Assembly: GCF_910591885.1 (NCBI RefSeq)
Contig: NC_063270.1
Location: forward strand, 1,426,001 to 1,490,000
DNA: 64,000 nt
Origin: Bombus terrestris
Taxonomy: Eukaryota; Arthropoda; Insecta; Hymenoptera; Apidae
Direction of reading: 5' to 3'
Position numbers and translations under genes: made by a program. This document shows, piece after piece, positions 49,701-63,277 of this stretch (position 1 is its first letter; every line of letters begins with the position of its first letter). The notes below the pieces were generated by a model that did no database searches, had not been told where the DNA came from, and saw nothing but the letters and a program-made list of their open reading frames with translations.

Positions 49701-52700
49701 CAGGCAGGTCTCATAAACGACTCTTTATTTGATAATAATTGCGGCATAAGAGCCATAAACACTCATTTTCTGAGGCTCATGCTTAATACCAGGTATTTCT
49801 TGCCTCGTTTTGTCATTCCGCCGTGTTTTTCGGTGTCTCAGCCGCCCACTTCTTCGTTCCACTCTTTCGAAACTCCCTTTTTCCCGTCTTCTGGCGGATC
49901 ATCACGTGTCTAACTATTAACATTACGTTATTCGACTCCGACGAGTTTCTAACAATTTCTAAGAGCTTTCTAAGAGCAAAAGCTAGTCTCTTTCATAAAC
50001 TTGCTATCGTTTCGAATTCAACGCTTAATATTTATCTATTTTTTGCTACGCTAAGACTCCATTAACGAAGCGTTTCTCGTTTGAACATATTTTTCTAGAG
50101 TGGAGCGAAAATATTAGAACAGGAAAAGGATAGAAAAATAAACTCTTTATCTTAATTAACAGGAAAGCTTCTACTGTTTCTTTAAAGTAAAATTAGTTTA
50201 TTTACGTCGTGTCATTGAAAAAGCGTGCAAATGTTCATGTATAATTTAATTAACATGTTCTACAAAGATCCATGTATGTTCTACGTGATTTTCTTTGTCC
50301 TTGGCTAATTCTTGGTAGCAGTAATTTTTGCGCTTCAACCTCTTGCGGTGGCGGATCTTTGTCGGCATTTTTCCCTTTTCTCTGCTTTCCACACGCAAAC
50401 TCGCTGCTTGCATTCTCTCCTTTCTGTCTCCGTTATGCGATTTACCTATCTATTAATGAAATTGCAAGACGCGTGACGTTGAAATGAAACTTTCATATGA
50501 ACCCACTGTTTAGCCAGGAGCAATGTCTTTAAACTGAACGTTCTAAAATCATCAAAGGATTTTCGAACTATCGAGGGCTATACATAAGAAATCGAATTAA
50601 GCTTTGTCTCAGAAATGTTTCACACCTCTGCCATCTTGCAAAGTTCATCCCCCAAAGCGCACGATCTACAAAAATCGTCGAGTTGACGAAAATACCAAAC
50701 GAGACGCGAAACACGGCGGAATTCCATCCGGACGCATAAAGCTCGAATCGCGGCCGGGTCGACCTACAATTTTCAGACAAAAACGTTTTGTTACATTCTC
50801 CAAGTATACACATTTCGTTCTCTCCCCTGTTTCCTCTGGTTCCTTCACCGTTTTCTCTTTTTCTTCTACGAACTGTGAACCTCTGGTCTTCCATTTCTCG
50901 TCTTTCTCTCATCGGATCCTCCGCCTCCGCTCTCTTTTGTCTTTCCTCGTTCGTTCGTTACACGATACGAGGAGCAAAGACGAACAGACGAAACCGCAAA
51001 TCTATAATTTGCCCATCGCGATGCGTATAATCATCGAATACCAGAAACTGTGCTATTCATTATTTCATTCGGCGCATTTGCTACCAGCGTGGCGTTTTCG
51101 CGGGCCAGCGCAATAAAAGTTCCCGGTGATTATGCTAATCCAGCAAATGATACAGTCCCCAACGCCGTGACGGCGGAGAGAATCGGCGAGAGATTTGGAT
51201 CTTCTATGGCCGGGCCCGCAGAGAACTCTTCCAAGCTGTGCCTATCCTTTTCTTTTAAAATCTGCGTGGTCGTCGCGTAATTCGTAATTTAATCTGATTG
51301 TTCTAGATCAACCCGTAGTATCATCGTCAGACGTTCCCAGGGCATTATAGCTACTTTCTGGTCCACCAATTATGTTCTTTACGTTAATTAATAACATTCC
51401 ATGTCATTTCATTTGATATACGAGGCGCTTCTGCGGTAAAATGTATGTATCTGTCGAAATTTAGACTAGTAACTGTAGTTGCACATGCTTTGGAAGTTCG
51501 TTATAGATTATTTTACGACTTTGTCTTTTGTTTTATTGCCAAGTTTCTTGTAAAACAATTAAGAAGTAGGGCAGGAATGTTTGCTCCGATCGAAGGTATA
51601 TCTTTCCAAGAACTGTGTTAATTTATGATTTACGGTTTACTATGGATTTAATAAGATTCATACTCGACTCGTTATTTGAACTTTTAAGCGCCATTGTGCG
51701 CATAACAGATACTTTGAAGCTCGTGGAGTAACCCAGGAAAATATTGTTTCCAATTATTCGTAATAAAATAAAGTTTTAAAATACACATACCCTAACAAAG
51801 TATGACTTATCACCTTGTCAAGGATCGGGGGTAGATTAATTTCCAGGCAATTTATCCAGTTATGAAATTACTTGATGGTCGATTAAACGTCGGTTCTCGA
51901 ATAGGCAAAGAAGTTAATATATCGTGAAATCTATTCTTTTCGAAACGGAAACTAGTAGCCCTCGCCAATTAAGATTGCCCTTTCCAAGCAATTATCCCGT
52001 CTCCTCGTAGCATTCTGATCGATCCGCTCGCGTGTTACAATCTCAAGGTCGATTATCGGGAAAGTGTTGAAGCGGTCGGAATTCGTTATAGGTGCACGTA
52101 CAAGGAAGTTCCTGTTTCATCGTCTGGACACACAGGTAAACCACCCACGCGTCCAGCCGGCTGAGTTACGACCGAATGTGAGCGCACCTGATCCACGATA
52201 ATCGCCTCTAATCTTCCACTTTGCTCTTTTGTTAGGTATTACCTCTTCTTTTTCCTCTTCTTCCCTCTCCTCTTTCTCCTCTCTGCTCGGCTTTGAGTGC
52301 TATATAAATCATCTGGAATGGTAAGTCGTTCGAGTAAAAGCGCTGAATGTTTTTGAGGAAAAGAGATATACGAAAGAGAGAGCTTTACCGCTCGATCGAT
52401 GTTGGATAGTTCTTAGGTAGTTCCGGATAATGATGATGATGGGAAGCCGAGGGACAGGGTGTAAATCACTTTCATCGAGTGGTTCGATTTAAAAGCAGCG
52501 TGTGTTCGAGTCGGTTAAAATTGGGATGTTTGATAAGGTTAGGTTATATCGAGGAAAGAAAGTAGTCGTAGAATTTCCCTCGGTGAGTTTTCTTTCCTAT
52601 GTTTATATCGTCATTTATAATCATTTATCATGATCGTAAATAACGATGGTTTTTTCGGAAATGAGATTGTTATCGAGAACGTACGGCTCGAGACATATAA

Positions 52701-53000
52701 ATGAATAGAAAGCTAACGACTTCTATAAATGAAAGTCGAGCAAAGGTAGCGACATGAGCCGGTCATTAAACTGATTTATAGGTATAGTTCGGGTTTACTC
52801 CCTCTGATTTGTATTGTTTTCGATTCTAGCATCTTCTGCAATCGGTTTTATCAATAAATGGCGATAAAACTTAACAGTACAACTACTAATATATTCAAAC
52901 TTACTAAAACTATAATTAACTTAATTAAAATTGTACCACTTCTTTATCAATTCTTAAATTCTATGAAGCTCCGTTCATAAGAATCCTAATCCCAATCTAG
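46800..53000. other. mostly AT-rich noncoding DNA
   Basis: AT-rich sequence dominates, with GC-richer patches at about 50.6-50.95 and 51.05-51.25 kb. An acceptor-like TTCTCTTGACAG ends at about 49178 without a matching donor. A long pyrimidine tract at about 52226-52290 is followed by TATATAAATC and ATG|GTAAGTCG at 52320/52321. These are splice- or promoter-like signals without a supported exon. No gene, RNA or transposon is recognised. Confidence 0.4.
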
Positions 53001-55450
53001 ATAATTGAAATCAATCGGTGGGTGGTGGACAATATCGAAACGCACGATGGACAATATCGAAATGCGTGGTAGAAATTTGCAGACTACAAATCTGTTAACG
53101 CGAGGCAGCACTCGAGCAGGCTGCTCGTTTCGCCGGCTTATCCTCACAGCCGACTGCCCTTCGTTCTCCAGCCTTGGAGTTGTACGATGAAACACGTGTA
53201 AGCCGGAGTTCCGCCCACGCACGCGCATTCTGCTCATTCGTTCCTCCGTCCGCTCGCTCGTCCATCCGTCCGACAATCTGCTGGCTTCTCGTCCTTTGCC
53301 GCTACTCTGCTCGCTACGGAGGGCCGATGAGGCGAGCGTGCATTCCTTATGCATATCCCTAGGGCTTGCCGGTGCAGGATCCGGCAATTTGTACGGATCT
53401 GCGCATATACGTAGGAGCAGTTAAACGCGGCGTTATATTCAAATCAGCGTGCTTTTGCTTCGTTTCCAGAGAAAATTAGAAGGAATTTTAACGTGCGAGT
53501 CTACGCCTGAAATTTCGATCCGGGCCCCTCGCGGGACACCGATAAGTATCTTGATTTTTTAGATACGGCTAGCTAGATAACAATAATTACGATGACGTTC
53601 ATGTTGATGATGATGAGGATGATTACGATGATAATGATGGAGATGCCGATGATCATGACCAAGACCAAGTTTTCGGTGTGTCGTGGTAATGGGTATTCTT
53701 AGCGGAACTGACTTAAGTATAGTTTCACGACGCGGTATGATGTTTCCTAGATTCGTTGCTGCGTATGTCCGTAGTAAAATAGACCATTTTGATCAGACAA
53801 GCGAACGAAGACTGCGCGGAGAAGCTTGCGGTTAGTGTCGCGTTTTCAAATTTCTGTAAAGGATCTGTATTATTTGTATTTTATTAAAAGTTAAATGTAG
53901 TTCATAGTTCGTGATCCACAGTCAATCGCACAAGTATTCACCCACCTACTGCGTTCGAATTTTTCAACATACTATAATATCTCATCTAATTTTACGCTGT
54001 TGGATAGCAATTATAAATTTCTAGGAATGTTATCTTCTTCCGTATTAATAAAGAATAATTGTTCTGCGTTTTTGATTCTAACTTTATGCGCATATATATG
54101 TATTATGTGTTATCTTGCATAAATCTCAGTACACAATGTCTCTTCCAGACTATAAGAGCACGTAGTTGGAATCGAAGCTTTCGTTCCCAGGAAAATACCG
54201 AACAGCCATACCTCCCTCTTAAGAATAACATTCGCGGAACGTATTACAAGCCAGCATCTTCTATGTAAATCAAATTTCTGTAGAAATGTCTGCGGCACGT
54301 ACGCGGGTTTGCGAAGCCATTGAATCTAGTAGATAGTTGATTTCCCAGATCGGATTCCCTCGGGCTGAGGGCTTGTCGGTCTGCCTGGCTATCTGTCCGT
54401 CTACTTGCGTCTATGTCACACGACTGGATCCGCTTGATAATAATTGTTTGTTGCGATCCAGCTGTACGCGCATCGTACGCATAGATTCGAGCCTTTCGGG
54501 CACAACTTTGTGAACCGTTGTTTGGCAATTTCGCGACCACCATCGCTTTTTCATATTCTGCTTCGGATCCCAGATATTGCTCCCCGCTAGATGCTATTCA
54601 CAAAGTGTACAAAATAATTTTTTTTCCCGCTTTCCTTTTTGTTCGATGGTACGCTTTGATCGAGTAAGAAATCGCGAAAAGGCACAATTTTGATAGTTCG
54701 CAAAATCGAAACTGCCGGGTCACCTGCAAAATGAATCCCCTTTTTTGGATCGTTTTGTAATAGTTTATTAAACCCCATATATGAACGGAATATGGTTATC
54801 TATTTAGCTTTAATGCGAGTTTGGTTATAAAATTACACACCGTTGTGTAATCATGATAAACAGTTGTATAAATTTAGGACGGCAGACTTATGCAAATAAT
54901 TACAATATTAATATTCGTAATATGCCCAAGAGAACAATATAAGTAGCAAACGTATACCATTCAAGATCAAGTGTACAGGATGGAGTTCTCGTCTCTCCTC
55001 ATCTGTGTTCCTTCTTATATTCCACCTTGATACATACGATATATGGAATGTGCCACAAACAATGTTGCGCAATTTTCCAATCGGAATTTTTCTCAGCTCC
55101 GTGGGCGACCTTCCCGACCTATTGATCGCATTCCTCGTGATTAGAGGGAATCGAACACTCGATCGCCGATCTTGCATGCGCTTAGAGATGGTTAAATTAC
55201 AGGCTTGCGCGCATTCTATGAAATTATCAACTCGACAAGTCGATCGGGGCCAAATATACAATTCCAATGACACACGCGATCCCCGACCGTTACCGTGGGA
55301 TGATTTAAGTATTCGTATAACGGGCTTCGTTACGATTACCGGATGCACATAATGACGTGAAAACAGATAGAATCTCGTAGCATAAGTATCCATGGTACGT
55401 AACGAGGGCTGGTTGCGTGGGTGGAAATGAGATACGTTTCACGGGGTGGA
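53000..55450. other. mixed noncoding DNA
   Basis: A GC-richer patch with CCGTCCG-type repeats lies at 53.1-53.4 kb. A degenerate GAT/ATG repeat covers 53.59-53.65 kb. An acceptor-like TGTCTCTTCCAG ends at 54148 and is followed by 40 open codons in phase 0 ending at TAA 54266-54268. It could only be called a terminal exon with transcript evidence. The rest is AT-rich. Confidence 0.3.
53588..53652 (+). repeat. degenerate (GAT/ATG)n repeat
   Basis: Irregular GATGAT and GATGATAAT units form a low-complexity stretch on the + strand. It is an imperfect simple repeat with no sign of coding. Confidence 0.65.
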
Positions 55451-55478
55451 AAAGCAAGTGATCAGAGCGCGCGAAACT

Positions 55479-55522
55479 CGTCCATCTGGTGCGAGTGATA
55501 ATTACCTTTTGCGTGTTTTCAA
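55479..55522 (+). repeat. copy A of a paired noncoding element (see 56488)
   Basis: These 44 bases match 56488-56531 at 35 positions, and eight of the nine differences are transitions. The conserved core is CGTCCATCTGG, GCG, then GTGATAATTA. It contains CATCTG, an E-box type for bHLH factors, and TAATTA-like homeodomain cores. The copies are about 1 kb apart in the same orientation. Confidence 0.5.
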
Positions 55523-55703
55523 ACATTTAAATAGCTCTAGTAAATTGTTAAGCATATCGACCGGCCGTATATCTTGGGCACGATAAAATCGTAATGACTC
55601 AAACGACGGGCCTGAACAAGCTCGGAAATAATCGGTAGACAGTTGACCACCGCGCTATGATATAGGAATCCAATTTGTTATTATAATATACTGTGCTGTT
55701 AAC

Positions 55704-55715
55704 GGGGGGGGGGGG
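55704..55715 (+). repeat. poly-G tract (12 G)
   Basis: A run of 12 G in otherwise AT-rich sequence. The minus-strand frame across it reads as poly-Pro. No function is evident. Confidence 0.85.
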
Positions 55716-56487
55716 CAGTAACTCAGCGGAAAACTTATACTCACCGAGCGATCGTTCGTCGAAGCTCGCACTTATATCGGACCAGGTGCGGTGAATAGGC
55801 AACATCGATCGTCTAGTTAACAGTCGGTAGTCTGTCTTTCGATTGGTGGTGCAACATCGCTTTTTTATAAGCGAGATGAATCACGATAAATTGTAAAGAC
55901 ACGTTTCGAAAGAGATAGATACGTGGCTTGGTACGCTGATATGGTACGCGTATAACGTGGTAAGTCAAATGTTTGCGGTATAAACGGATAAACTGGTCAT
56001 CAAAGGGTCACTGTCACTCCGTGGATGACATTAGATGTCTGACTCGTGCAAAAGAAACATTTTCTTTCGAGTTTACTAAGGAACTTCTTTATCTTCCATA
56101 AAACCTAAATATCAGGGCACCGAATGTTATTAAATTTCCATATAAAAATAGTCCTTGTTATTTCATCCAACGGGTGGTCGTTAAAACAGCGCTGACACTG
56201 TTATCTCAAACACAAGATTTCTTTCTACGAAGAAATTACATCAATTAAATAAATCTTGAAAATTCAAAGCTTTCTTGGAAGCGCCAATAACGTTAAATGG
56301 AAATACAAGGACCACTAACGGTTAAAGGGTTAGGTCAAGACACCGGTAGAGACTCGCCTGATCCAAAGGGACAGCAAGATCCGCCTACGCAGCGTCGTCG
56401 ATTCGGATCGATGTTGGATCGATTAAAGATCCGCAGGCAGATAGGAGAGACGTGATGAAGAACGAGGGTCCGGAACGGGGCCCGGCA

Positions 56488-56531
56488 CGTCCATCTGGCG
56501 CGGGTGATAATTATTGCTCGCGTGTCTCCAA
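56488..56531 (+). repeat. copy B of a paired noncoding element (see 55479)
   Basis: This copy carries CATCTGG and GGTGATAATTAT. The 12-mer GGTGATAATTAT recurs 80 bases downstream at 56583-56594, inside a hairpin-capable stretch. The setting is a GC-richer block (56.3-56.78 kb) that looks like a candidate enhancer rather than a gene. The match in the minus-strand frames (an ITR.RWT peptide in each) follows from the DNA similarity and need not mean coding. Confidence 0.5.
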
Positions 56532-56565
56532 GCAGCGAAGTGTTCCGTGGCGCCACCAAATTATT

Positions 56566-56610
56566 AGCCTTATCCGCGGCACGGTGATAATTATATAGTC
56601 GAATAAGGCT
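56566..56610. promoter_or_regulatory. inverted repeat around a GGTGATAATTAT motif
   Basis: AGCCTTAT at 56566-56573 and ATAAGGCT at 56603-56610 form an 8-bp inverted pair that brackets the GGTGATAATTAT motif. It may be a structured or symmetric protein-binding site. Short inverted repeats of this size also occur by chance. Confidence 0.25.
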
Positions 56611-56799
56611 CTCGGCGCGCTTGGTCCCGCAAGGGCCACGGTGTTGGTTGCGTCAATGCTTTTAGGACTTTATAGGCCGCGGTTGATGCGGTCTACACGG
56701 GGTTACCTAATGAAAAGGTTACTTGACCCCGGCCAGAACGCCCTGGCGCCTCCTTCTCTAGCTAGCTAGGTTTCCCCACCCTTCCATTCTTCCCCTTGT

Positions 56800-59700
56800 T
56801 TTTTAGCTATCTCTTTCTTCACCGACCGGATATACATCTACTAAACGCGTTAAACGCGAAAGCGAGCGAGGCACTCGAGAGAGGATGCGGATCTGGTTCA
56901 TGAGAATCCTTCCGTCGAGACTCGGTGTTTCCGCGAAATCCTCCCCTTTTGGATGAGAGAAGCGACGCCGCCCTCAACGCCTCCCACGTAGACCGCTCCG
57001 GATTTCTGGCAAAATGCGAGTTTCGTTGGAACCGAGCCGGAAACGATGACCTTAAGCCTCGAATTCCAGTTCCGCCGGGAACATCTCTTGTATTGGCAGC
57101 GTAACTTTGCCACCTTTTTTTTCTTTTACTATGGCATCTTGTTCCTTTGCTTTGCAACCTCATTGTTTTTCCTGATATCATTTCGTCTCGGAATTTAATC
57201 TTAGAGAAATTGTGGTTCTCCGTAAATACGCTTAGTTAGTAGTAACCTTCGTAGCGTGTAACGTTCGCATATGAGAACTTTAATAACCTCAAGTTTACTT
57301 GGAGGTTCTGATTCGAAACTATTTCTATATCATTTACATATCTAATAAAATTGTGCAATTTTTTAACGTTTCCTCTGCCTTTGAGTTCACTTCTTATTAA
57401 TTATCTTTGAACGGTTATTTGAACCGATACTATTACGTTATTATAATAATAACTCTATAAAATTGTGGAACGAATGTTCTGATAAACGATCGGCATAGAC
57501 TGCGGGTAAATAACAAGACTGATGATTTTCCTAAACAGCAATCGACCCTTGTCACTCAAGATTATACTGCATAACAGCTACCACTATGTATTACAGTGTA
57601 TTTTATGGGGTCTCTGTGGGGTGTTTCCTTTATGGACAGGTTTAGGTATAATCCTATCTTCTCGAATGATTATTTTCTAAAAAATGTCGAGAAACTGGAA
57701 TATTCTTATAAAATACTTCTAATACCAGAAACTTCTCATTTCCTCTATAACTATCTCGAGAAGAAATCTTTCGGCTGAATTTTATTTCAAGAATAATTTT
57801 TATTCAGTAAGATATTATCTATTTTGCAGCATTGTATGTATGGTAATTTTATTCTAATGATTTCGTATGAAATATGAGAAAGATAATTCTTTGTTATATA
57901 AAACATCTAGAAGTTTCCTTCTTCGTCGTGGCGTTATTGAACAACAAAAGTTCTCGATGTTTTTTCTTTTCATATTGCAACCACGATGCTACATAATCGT
58001 TATTTATAGATCTAGAGCTCTGTTTTGTTTCATTGTTGCTTGTTTTACTTGCTCGTAATATGCGAGTCAACAGTTTTCTATGTTCGCCAATATCGTCTTG
58101 TTTTCATTGTAGATTGCGTATTTATAACTTACGTACGCGCGTTCACGTTGCAATAAACCTTGATCTGGTTCTAACATCGCAATTCGCCAATTAGATAGTA
58201 ACAGAAAATAGATCGATGAATCTTACGTTATTACGATAGTAGAATATTATGATGTCATCTTAATTGAATAATTTTTTACTTATCTTCCACATATTGTGAA
58301 GAAATTTACACAAATATTAGGGGATATTATCGAATATAATATTCAATAAGATGACGTATTCGTCAATCGTATTTAATATGTTAACAGAACTAACCTGAAA
58401 TTAAAATAATTCAAGCTTCCAAGAATTTCTCCATTTTCCAACACTCTTCTCCCACGAGATACTCGCGCAAGCGCGCTAGATTCCACTTAACAGAGATATT
58501 CTAGCATTCGAACGTTTCCAAAGAAATTGATCAAGGCTGCAGACAAAGGAACAAAACTTCCATGCGTCCTGCGACGATCGGTTACGACCTCTGAAGTTCT
58601 TGCCTTTTTCCGAATCCGCGATTCGTCGTAAAGAGCGTTCGTTCGGACGAGAGCAACGCTTGGTCGAGGACCGTTCGCTGGAACGCGCATAGGATTCTAA
58701 GCGATTACGCGAAATCCCTAATGGAAATTACAGTGGTCTCTAAGTGGCGTGAGGATATACTTACCGTGCCTCGTGAGCTCCGTTAGCGCTTTTTAACCAA
58801 GTTTGACTTGCTTCGTCTGTGAGATTGTGTGGGAAGCGTTTCGGTAATCAATGGTTCTGGCAGGTAGGCGCCCTTTTAGTGGCTTTTGAAGAGTATAACC
58901 ACAGTTTTCGGTTCTCTTCCGAGGCTAGGCAACCGATCTTTCTCTCTGTGCCGTATTCCCTCCCTCGCTTTCTCGTACCGCGAGTTCTTTCCACCGAAAT
59001 TCTCTTCTATACGCTGTGGCAGACAGCGAAACACGAGGACAGGCGAACATCGGAAGCAGAGAGATTTAAGCGAAAGTAAAAGTTTAAACATTACGTCCGA
59101 GGGACATACCGAGATACGCGCGTTCTTCCAAACGGTCCATTTAAAAGTTTTACGTTTCTTTAATGTAGAGGTGTATCGTTCGCATGGAATGACTTTTACT
59201 CTCGTACTTAATGGTCTTGATGTAGAAGATAGGTCGCGGCACTTAAGAAATGTACTTAATAATGTGAAATATGCAAAAGACCCGAAGTTCATTTTTTAAA
59301 ACACAACACTTCTTGCAATTCAAGACCACAGAAAAAAGAACACGATAAGTCTCATAGGTATCAGTCTTCAAAGACACAAGCTTTTGAGAAATATCTGATA
59401 AATCTACGAAGTTTTATAACCAACTGCATAATGTTACGAGAATCAGTATCTTTGAAATATTCCAAAAGCTAAATACCTAATGCTAAAAACAAATAAAAAG
59501 AAACTCACGAAACCACGTTAGCCCATAGAACACGCATCGTTACAAATATCGATAGAAAATAAATCAAACTATCCTCGCCATGAACCTTTCTTTCTCTCAT
59601 GTGGACCATTTATTTTCCGTGAAGAAGTAAATGGAACGAAAGCGACGAGGTCGAATTTGTCTCATCACGGACCACCGCGTAGCCGAATTGAAGCGACCTG

Positions 59701-62700
59701 TGCTCCTCTGTACAAACAGATCAAGGTGCCGTGTGTACATTGATTCCTCCTACGGGTTATCTCTCAGTCTTCGCGTGTATGTAACTACGTGGATCGTGAA
59801 CGGCTCTAATATCGGCCCAGCCTTTGTGCCGTTTGTTTGCTTTAGTCCGGCCTTGTCTGTATCGATCTCGTCCGCGAAAGGCCTTCAAGATTCGTCCTGA
59901 ATCGTCCAAGTATAGTACAAATCAAAATCCACAGCTACATAGTTCGAGCAAAAGGCTCAACCACGAATTGTCTTGATTCGATTCTATTCGGGGTCCTGAC
60001 CAAAAATTCGATACGCATCCCGATTACTTCATTGAACCGTTGCCATCAATAGGACAAGAGGGATTGGAAGTAAGTTTGTTTGATCGATTTATTGGGATAC
60101 TTTGAAAAGCTGACAAACTGAGTGAAATTGATTCGAATAATGGGTTTGACAGAGGTATTGTTTAAGGATAATGGTGAAATCTTTTGCAAAAAGGCTCATA
60201 ATACTTACAATTTCGATTTACTCAATTTTATTTCAACCGACAAATCGAAAAAAATTCATAATTTTTTGTATAAGGCCCAGCATGAAATTTACTTAACATT
60301 TAATTAACAGTCAAATTATTTAATTTTAGTTATTGTCCTGCCAATTGTTCTGTACTGACTTTAGAAAACTTTTCATTTGAAGATTATAAATTATCCTTAT
60401 TATCATTCATTCGAAATTTCGATAGTTTTCAAATATTTCACAATCACCAGGATGCGAACTTTTCAAGTATTACGATGTTTAATGCTTGATGAAAGATTAA
60501 ACAATTAAAACGTTAGGTTCAATTAGCGTCGATCGCACTCCGAGTTCAAAAGTTCGGGTACTAAAAAGGCGCGTTAACATCAAAGGTTCGGTGTACAGGT
60601 GGATTTGAGTCGGAGGCGTTCGATAGTGTACTGTTTACAGGGGCCCACGGTTATAATTTGAGCAGTGATAAATCACAAATTCAGCACGTACTCGATTGTA
60701 CAGGCTCGTAGATTTCGTTTCGGATGGTGGTACCTACGTCGGCGAGTCGGATCGACCTTCGACCCTTTAAAATCCTCTTCTTCTGCCGCTTCGCTTTCGG
60801 GGGGCGAACTAAAAAGTAGAAGAAAACATCGGAAGGGGCGTACGGTACGCCACGTCGTAAACATATTTTTATTAAATAATTAGAGATTAGGGCTGCCCTT
60901 AATGGGTGGTTAGCCAACTCGTGCCCTCCATTCCGCGCATTCCACAGCAGCGTACGTGAGATTCCCACACTATGTATCTCTTTAAATTTCCTTTGGTTAA
61001 GCAGCGTCAAAATAAACGGACTCGCCAATTTTTAATGCTTCGAACTTCGAAAATGTTGCGCGTACTTATTATGAGGTGTTGAAGACCTGCAAACACCGTT
61101 GCTTCCAGATTATTTCACTTTATACGTTCTTGTGACGCGATGCAGTAGCAAAGCGAGCATTTCTTTAATTTCAATTTTATTTAACTAAGTTTATTTGATT
61201 AAGTTAGTGTTAAGCTGCCAGGAAGGAGATAACCCTGGACCAAATGGAGGTGGGGTAACGAAATGCGAACGGAACTAACGTGCAACGCGTGTCACATGTT
61301 TACTGGCCAAACGTGACGATAATTATCGTGTAGTTGTAAATTTAACGTAAATATGTTCGATCACGCGACGATGACCCTCCAAACGCAGGAGGAAGAAACA
61401 CGCCAGTTCAGATGTTTGTCGCTGACGTGAAAGCGAGGTTGAGGCGTCTACGGTCGCCACGTTCCTTACCCTGAATATATGCTGCTCGTTAAAAAGAGAA
61501 AAATGTTAAAGGGCGAGTGAAATGAGCCGCACGGACAACGCTGCGTTTCAAACGGCTCTATGCGACGATGCTTTTTAAGGGACCTAAAAATAGTGTCCCT
61601 TCTAAGATTGTAGGTCACGAGTCGCATCAAAGAAAACTGTCCTCCTCCTCTTCTACTTTTTTAATCCCCTGTGCGCGGGGTCACGGAGGCTGTCCACAAT
61701 ACGGACGCTCGTGATATTCATATGCCGACGTGTATACATTTCTTAAACGATTTTTTCTCCCTTTTCGAGCTTCGACAAACTCATTGCGCTCAAGGTGTCC
61801 GCGAAACCTTCGGCCGCCGGAATAGTTTCCCAGTTTTTATAAATGCGAAAGTGGACGCTTTCCCTTGGAAATAGGCCAATGCACCAAACAGGATTCGAAG
61901 TGTCTCAGAGCGTATGATAGTTCGAGTGATAAGAGTAGTTTAGGTTGGTGTATTTGATAGAGAGTAAAAGAATTTTTAGAAGGGGTGGTTTGAAATGGGG
62001 ATTGAAGATCAATATATTCTACCCTTCTTATGGTTCTAAAAGATTTTTTCGATTACGTTGAGGCATAAAAGACGAGAGTGCAATATCGTGTATGTATACA
62101 ACCATGTGGATAAATCTTCAGACACTTCCAAATTTTAGTATGGGGATTACAGAACGAAATTAAATTAAGGATGGGACTATACACTTGACTAAAAAGTCGG
62201 ATTAACTTGAAACGATTATCCTTTAAAATTGCCGATATCAGTAGAATTCATTTTCAAATTCACAAAGAAGCTTATTAGCAAGTGATCATTGCTCCATTTT
62301 TCAACTTCCAAGCTTTTAAACGTAAACATTTTTTAACATCCCGTCGACTGTTCGTCATTCATTAACATTTCTAATCGCTTAAAATCGCACTCCATCGGCA
62401 TTTCTTTCAATCCTCGTCCGATGAACGTATCTCGTGATTTGAATAAAAAAATTTCCCCCGACACGTTGCCCCACATATAGAACGGAACTCATCTGACGAG
62501 GAAAGCGCTCGATTAAAGGTAGAGAATCGTTCGAAGGGATGGTAGGGGAAACGTGCGGGGCGAATCGATGGTGGAATGCTCAAGGCCAATTCCAGCATCG
62601 ACCCCGGTCGTACGTCCCAGGTGTTCGCTGGTAATTAATCGAAGGTTTAGGTGGTGGCCCGTCCGCGTACCCGCGAGCGGCGAAATTAAGAGCGAGGACA

Positions 62701-63270
62701 GCGGCGGCGTTCACTATGAGCGCCGACACAGGCACCAACGGGCTACTCATTCAATTATGTTGCTGACACCGGTCGCATCAATCTTGCCGAGCCGGCGCTA
62801 ACGCGCGCTGGATTTCGATGGATGCAGCGACACGCGCGCCGGAAGTGGACGTGCTCTGCCTTTTGCCACGTGGACACCTTCGTATGCATACTACGCGGAT
62901 TAAGGTGAATTGCGCAATTTGCCCGGATAAATACATTTTACTTAGCCAACGTCTCGTTTCCGCGCGAAAACGTGACAAAACGCGAAGGACTCAAAGCGCT
63001 CCGATTGCACACGATAAGAAGATAGAACTTTGCTCGTTTCTGCATATTACATAGTATCGCGAGCAAATAAATTTTCGCGAGTGTTCGGTGCTTGAGCGAT
63101 ATTTAACGATTTTAGAACGTTTTGTATGTTTTTGAGAGATATGGTAATGTGAAGTTATTTGTGTTATATTTCCGCTGTTGATATCTTCTCTTGGTGGACT
63201 TAAAATATGTAATAGGGTTTTCATTCTTTTTAATAATGATATTAGAAATGATGTATTATAGTATGCAACA
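56800..63270. other. alternating AT-rich DNA and GC-richer blocks, no supported gene
   Basis: GC-richer blocks occur at about 56.85-57.1, 58.55-59.05, 60.7-60.95, 61.2-61.45 and 62.45-62.98 kb. AT-rich DNA lies between them (57.2-58.4, 59.3-59.6, 60.1-60.5 and 61.9-62.4 kb). On the minus strand 58816-58765 is flanked by a plausible acceptor (CACACAATCTCACAG) and a strong donor (ACG|GTAAGTATAT). It is the most exon-like 52 bases in this stretch but is open in only one frame and not recognised. The other frames, up to 138 codons, are domain-free. Confidence 0.35.
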
Positions 63271-63277
63271 AGTTTAA

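Noticed and set aside
54149..54268. Phase-0 open segment after an acceptor-like site, a possible terminal exon for the 12309 start
   Set aside because: Phase match alone is weak and there is no recognised protein or polyadenylation signal nearby.
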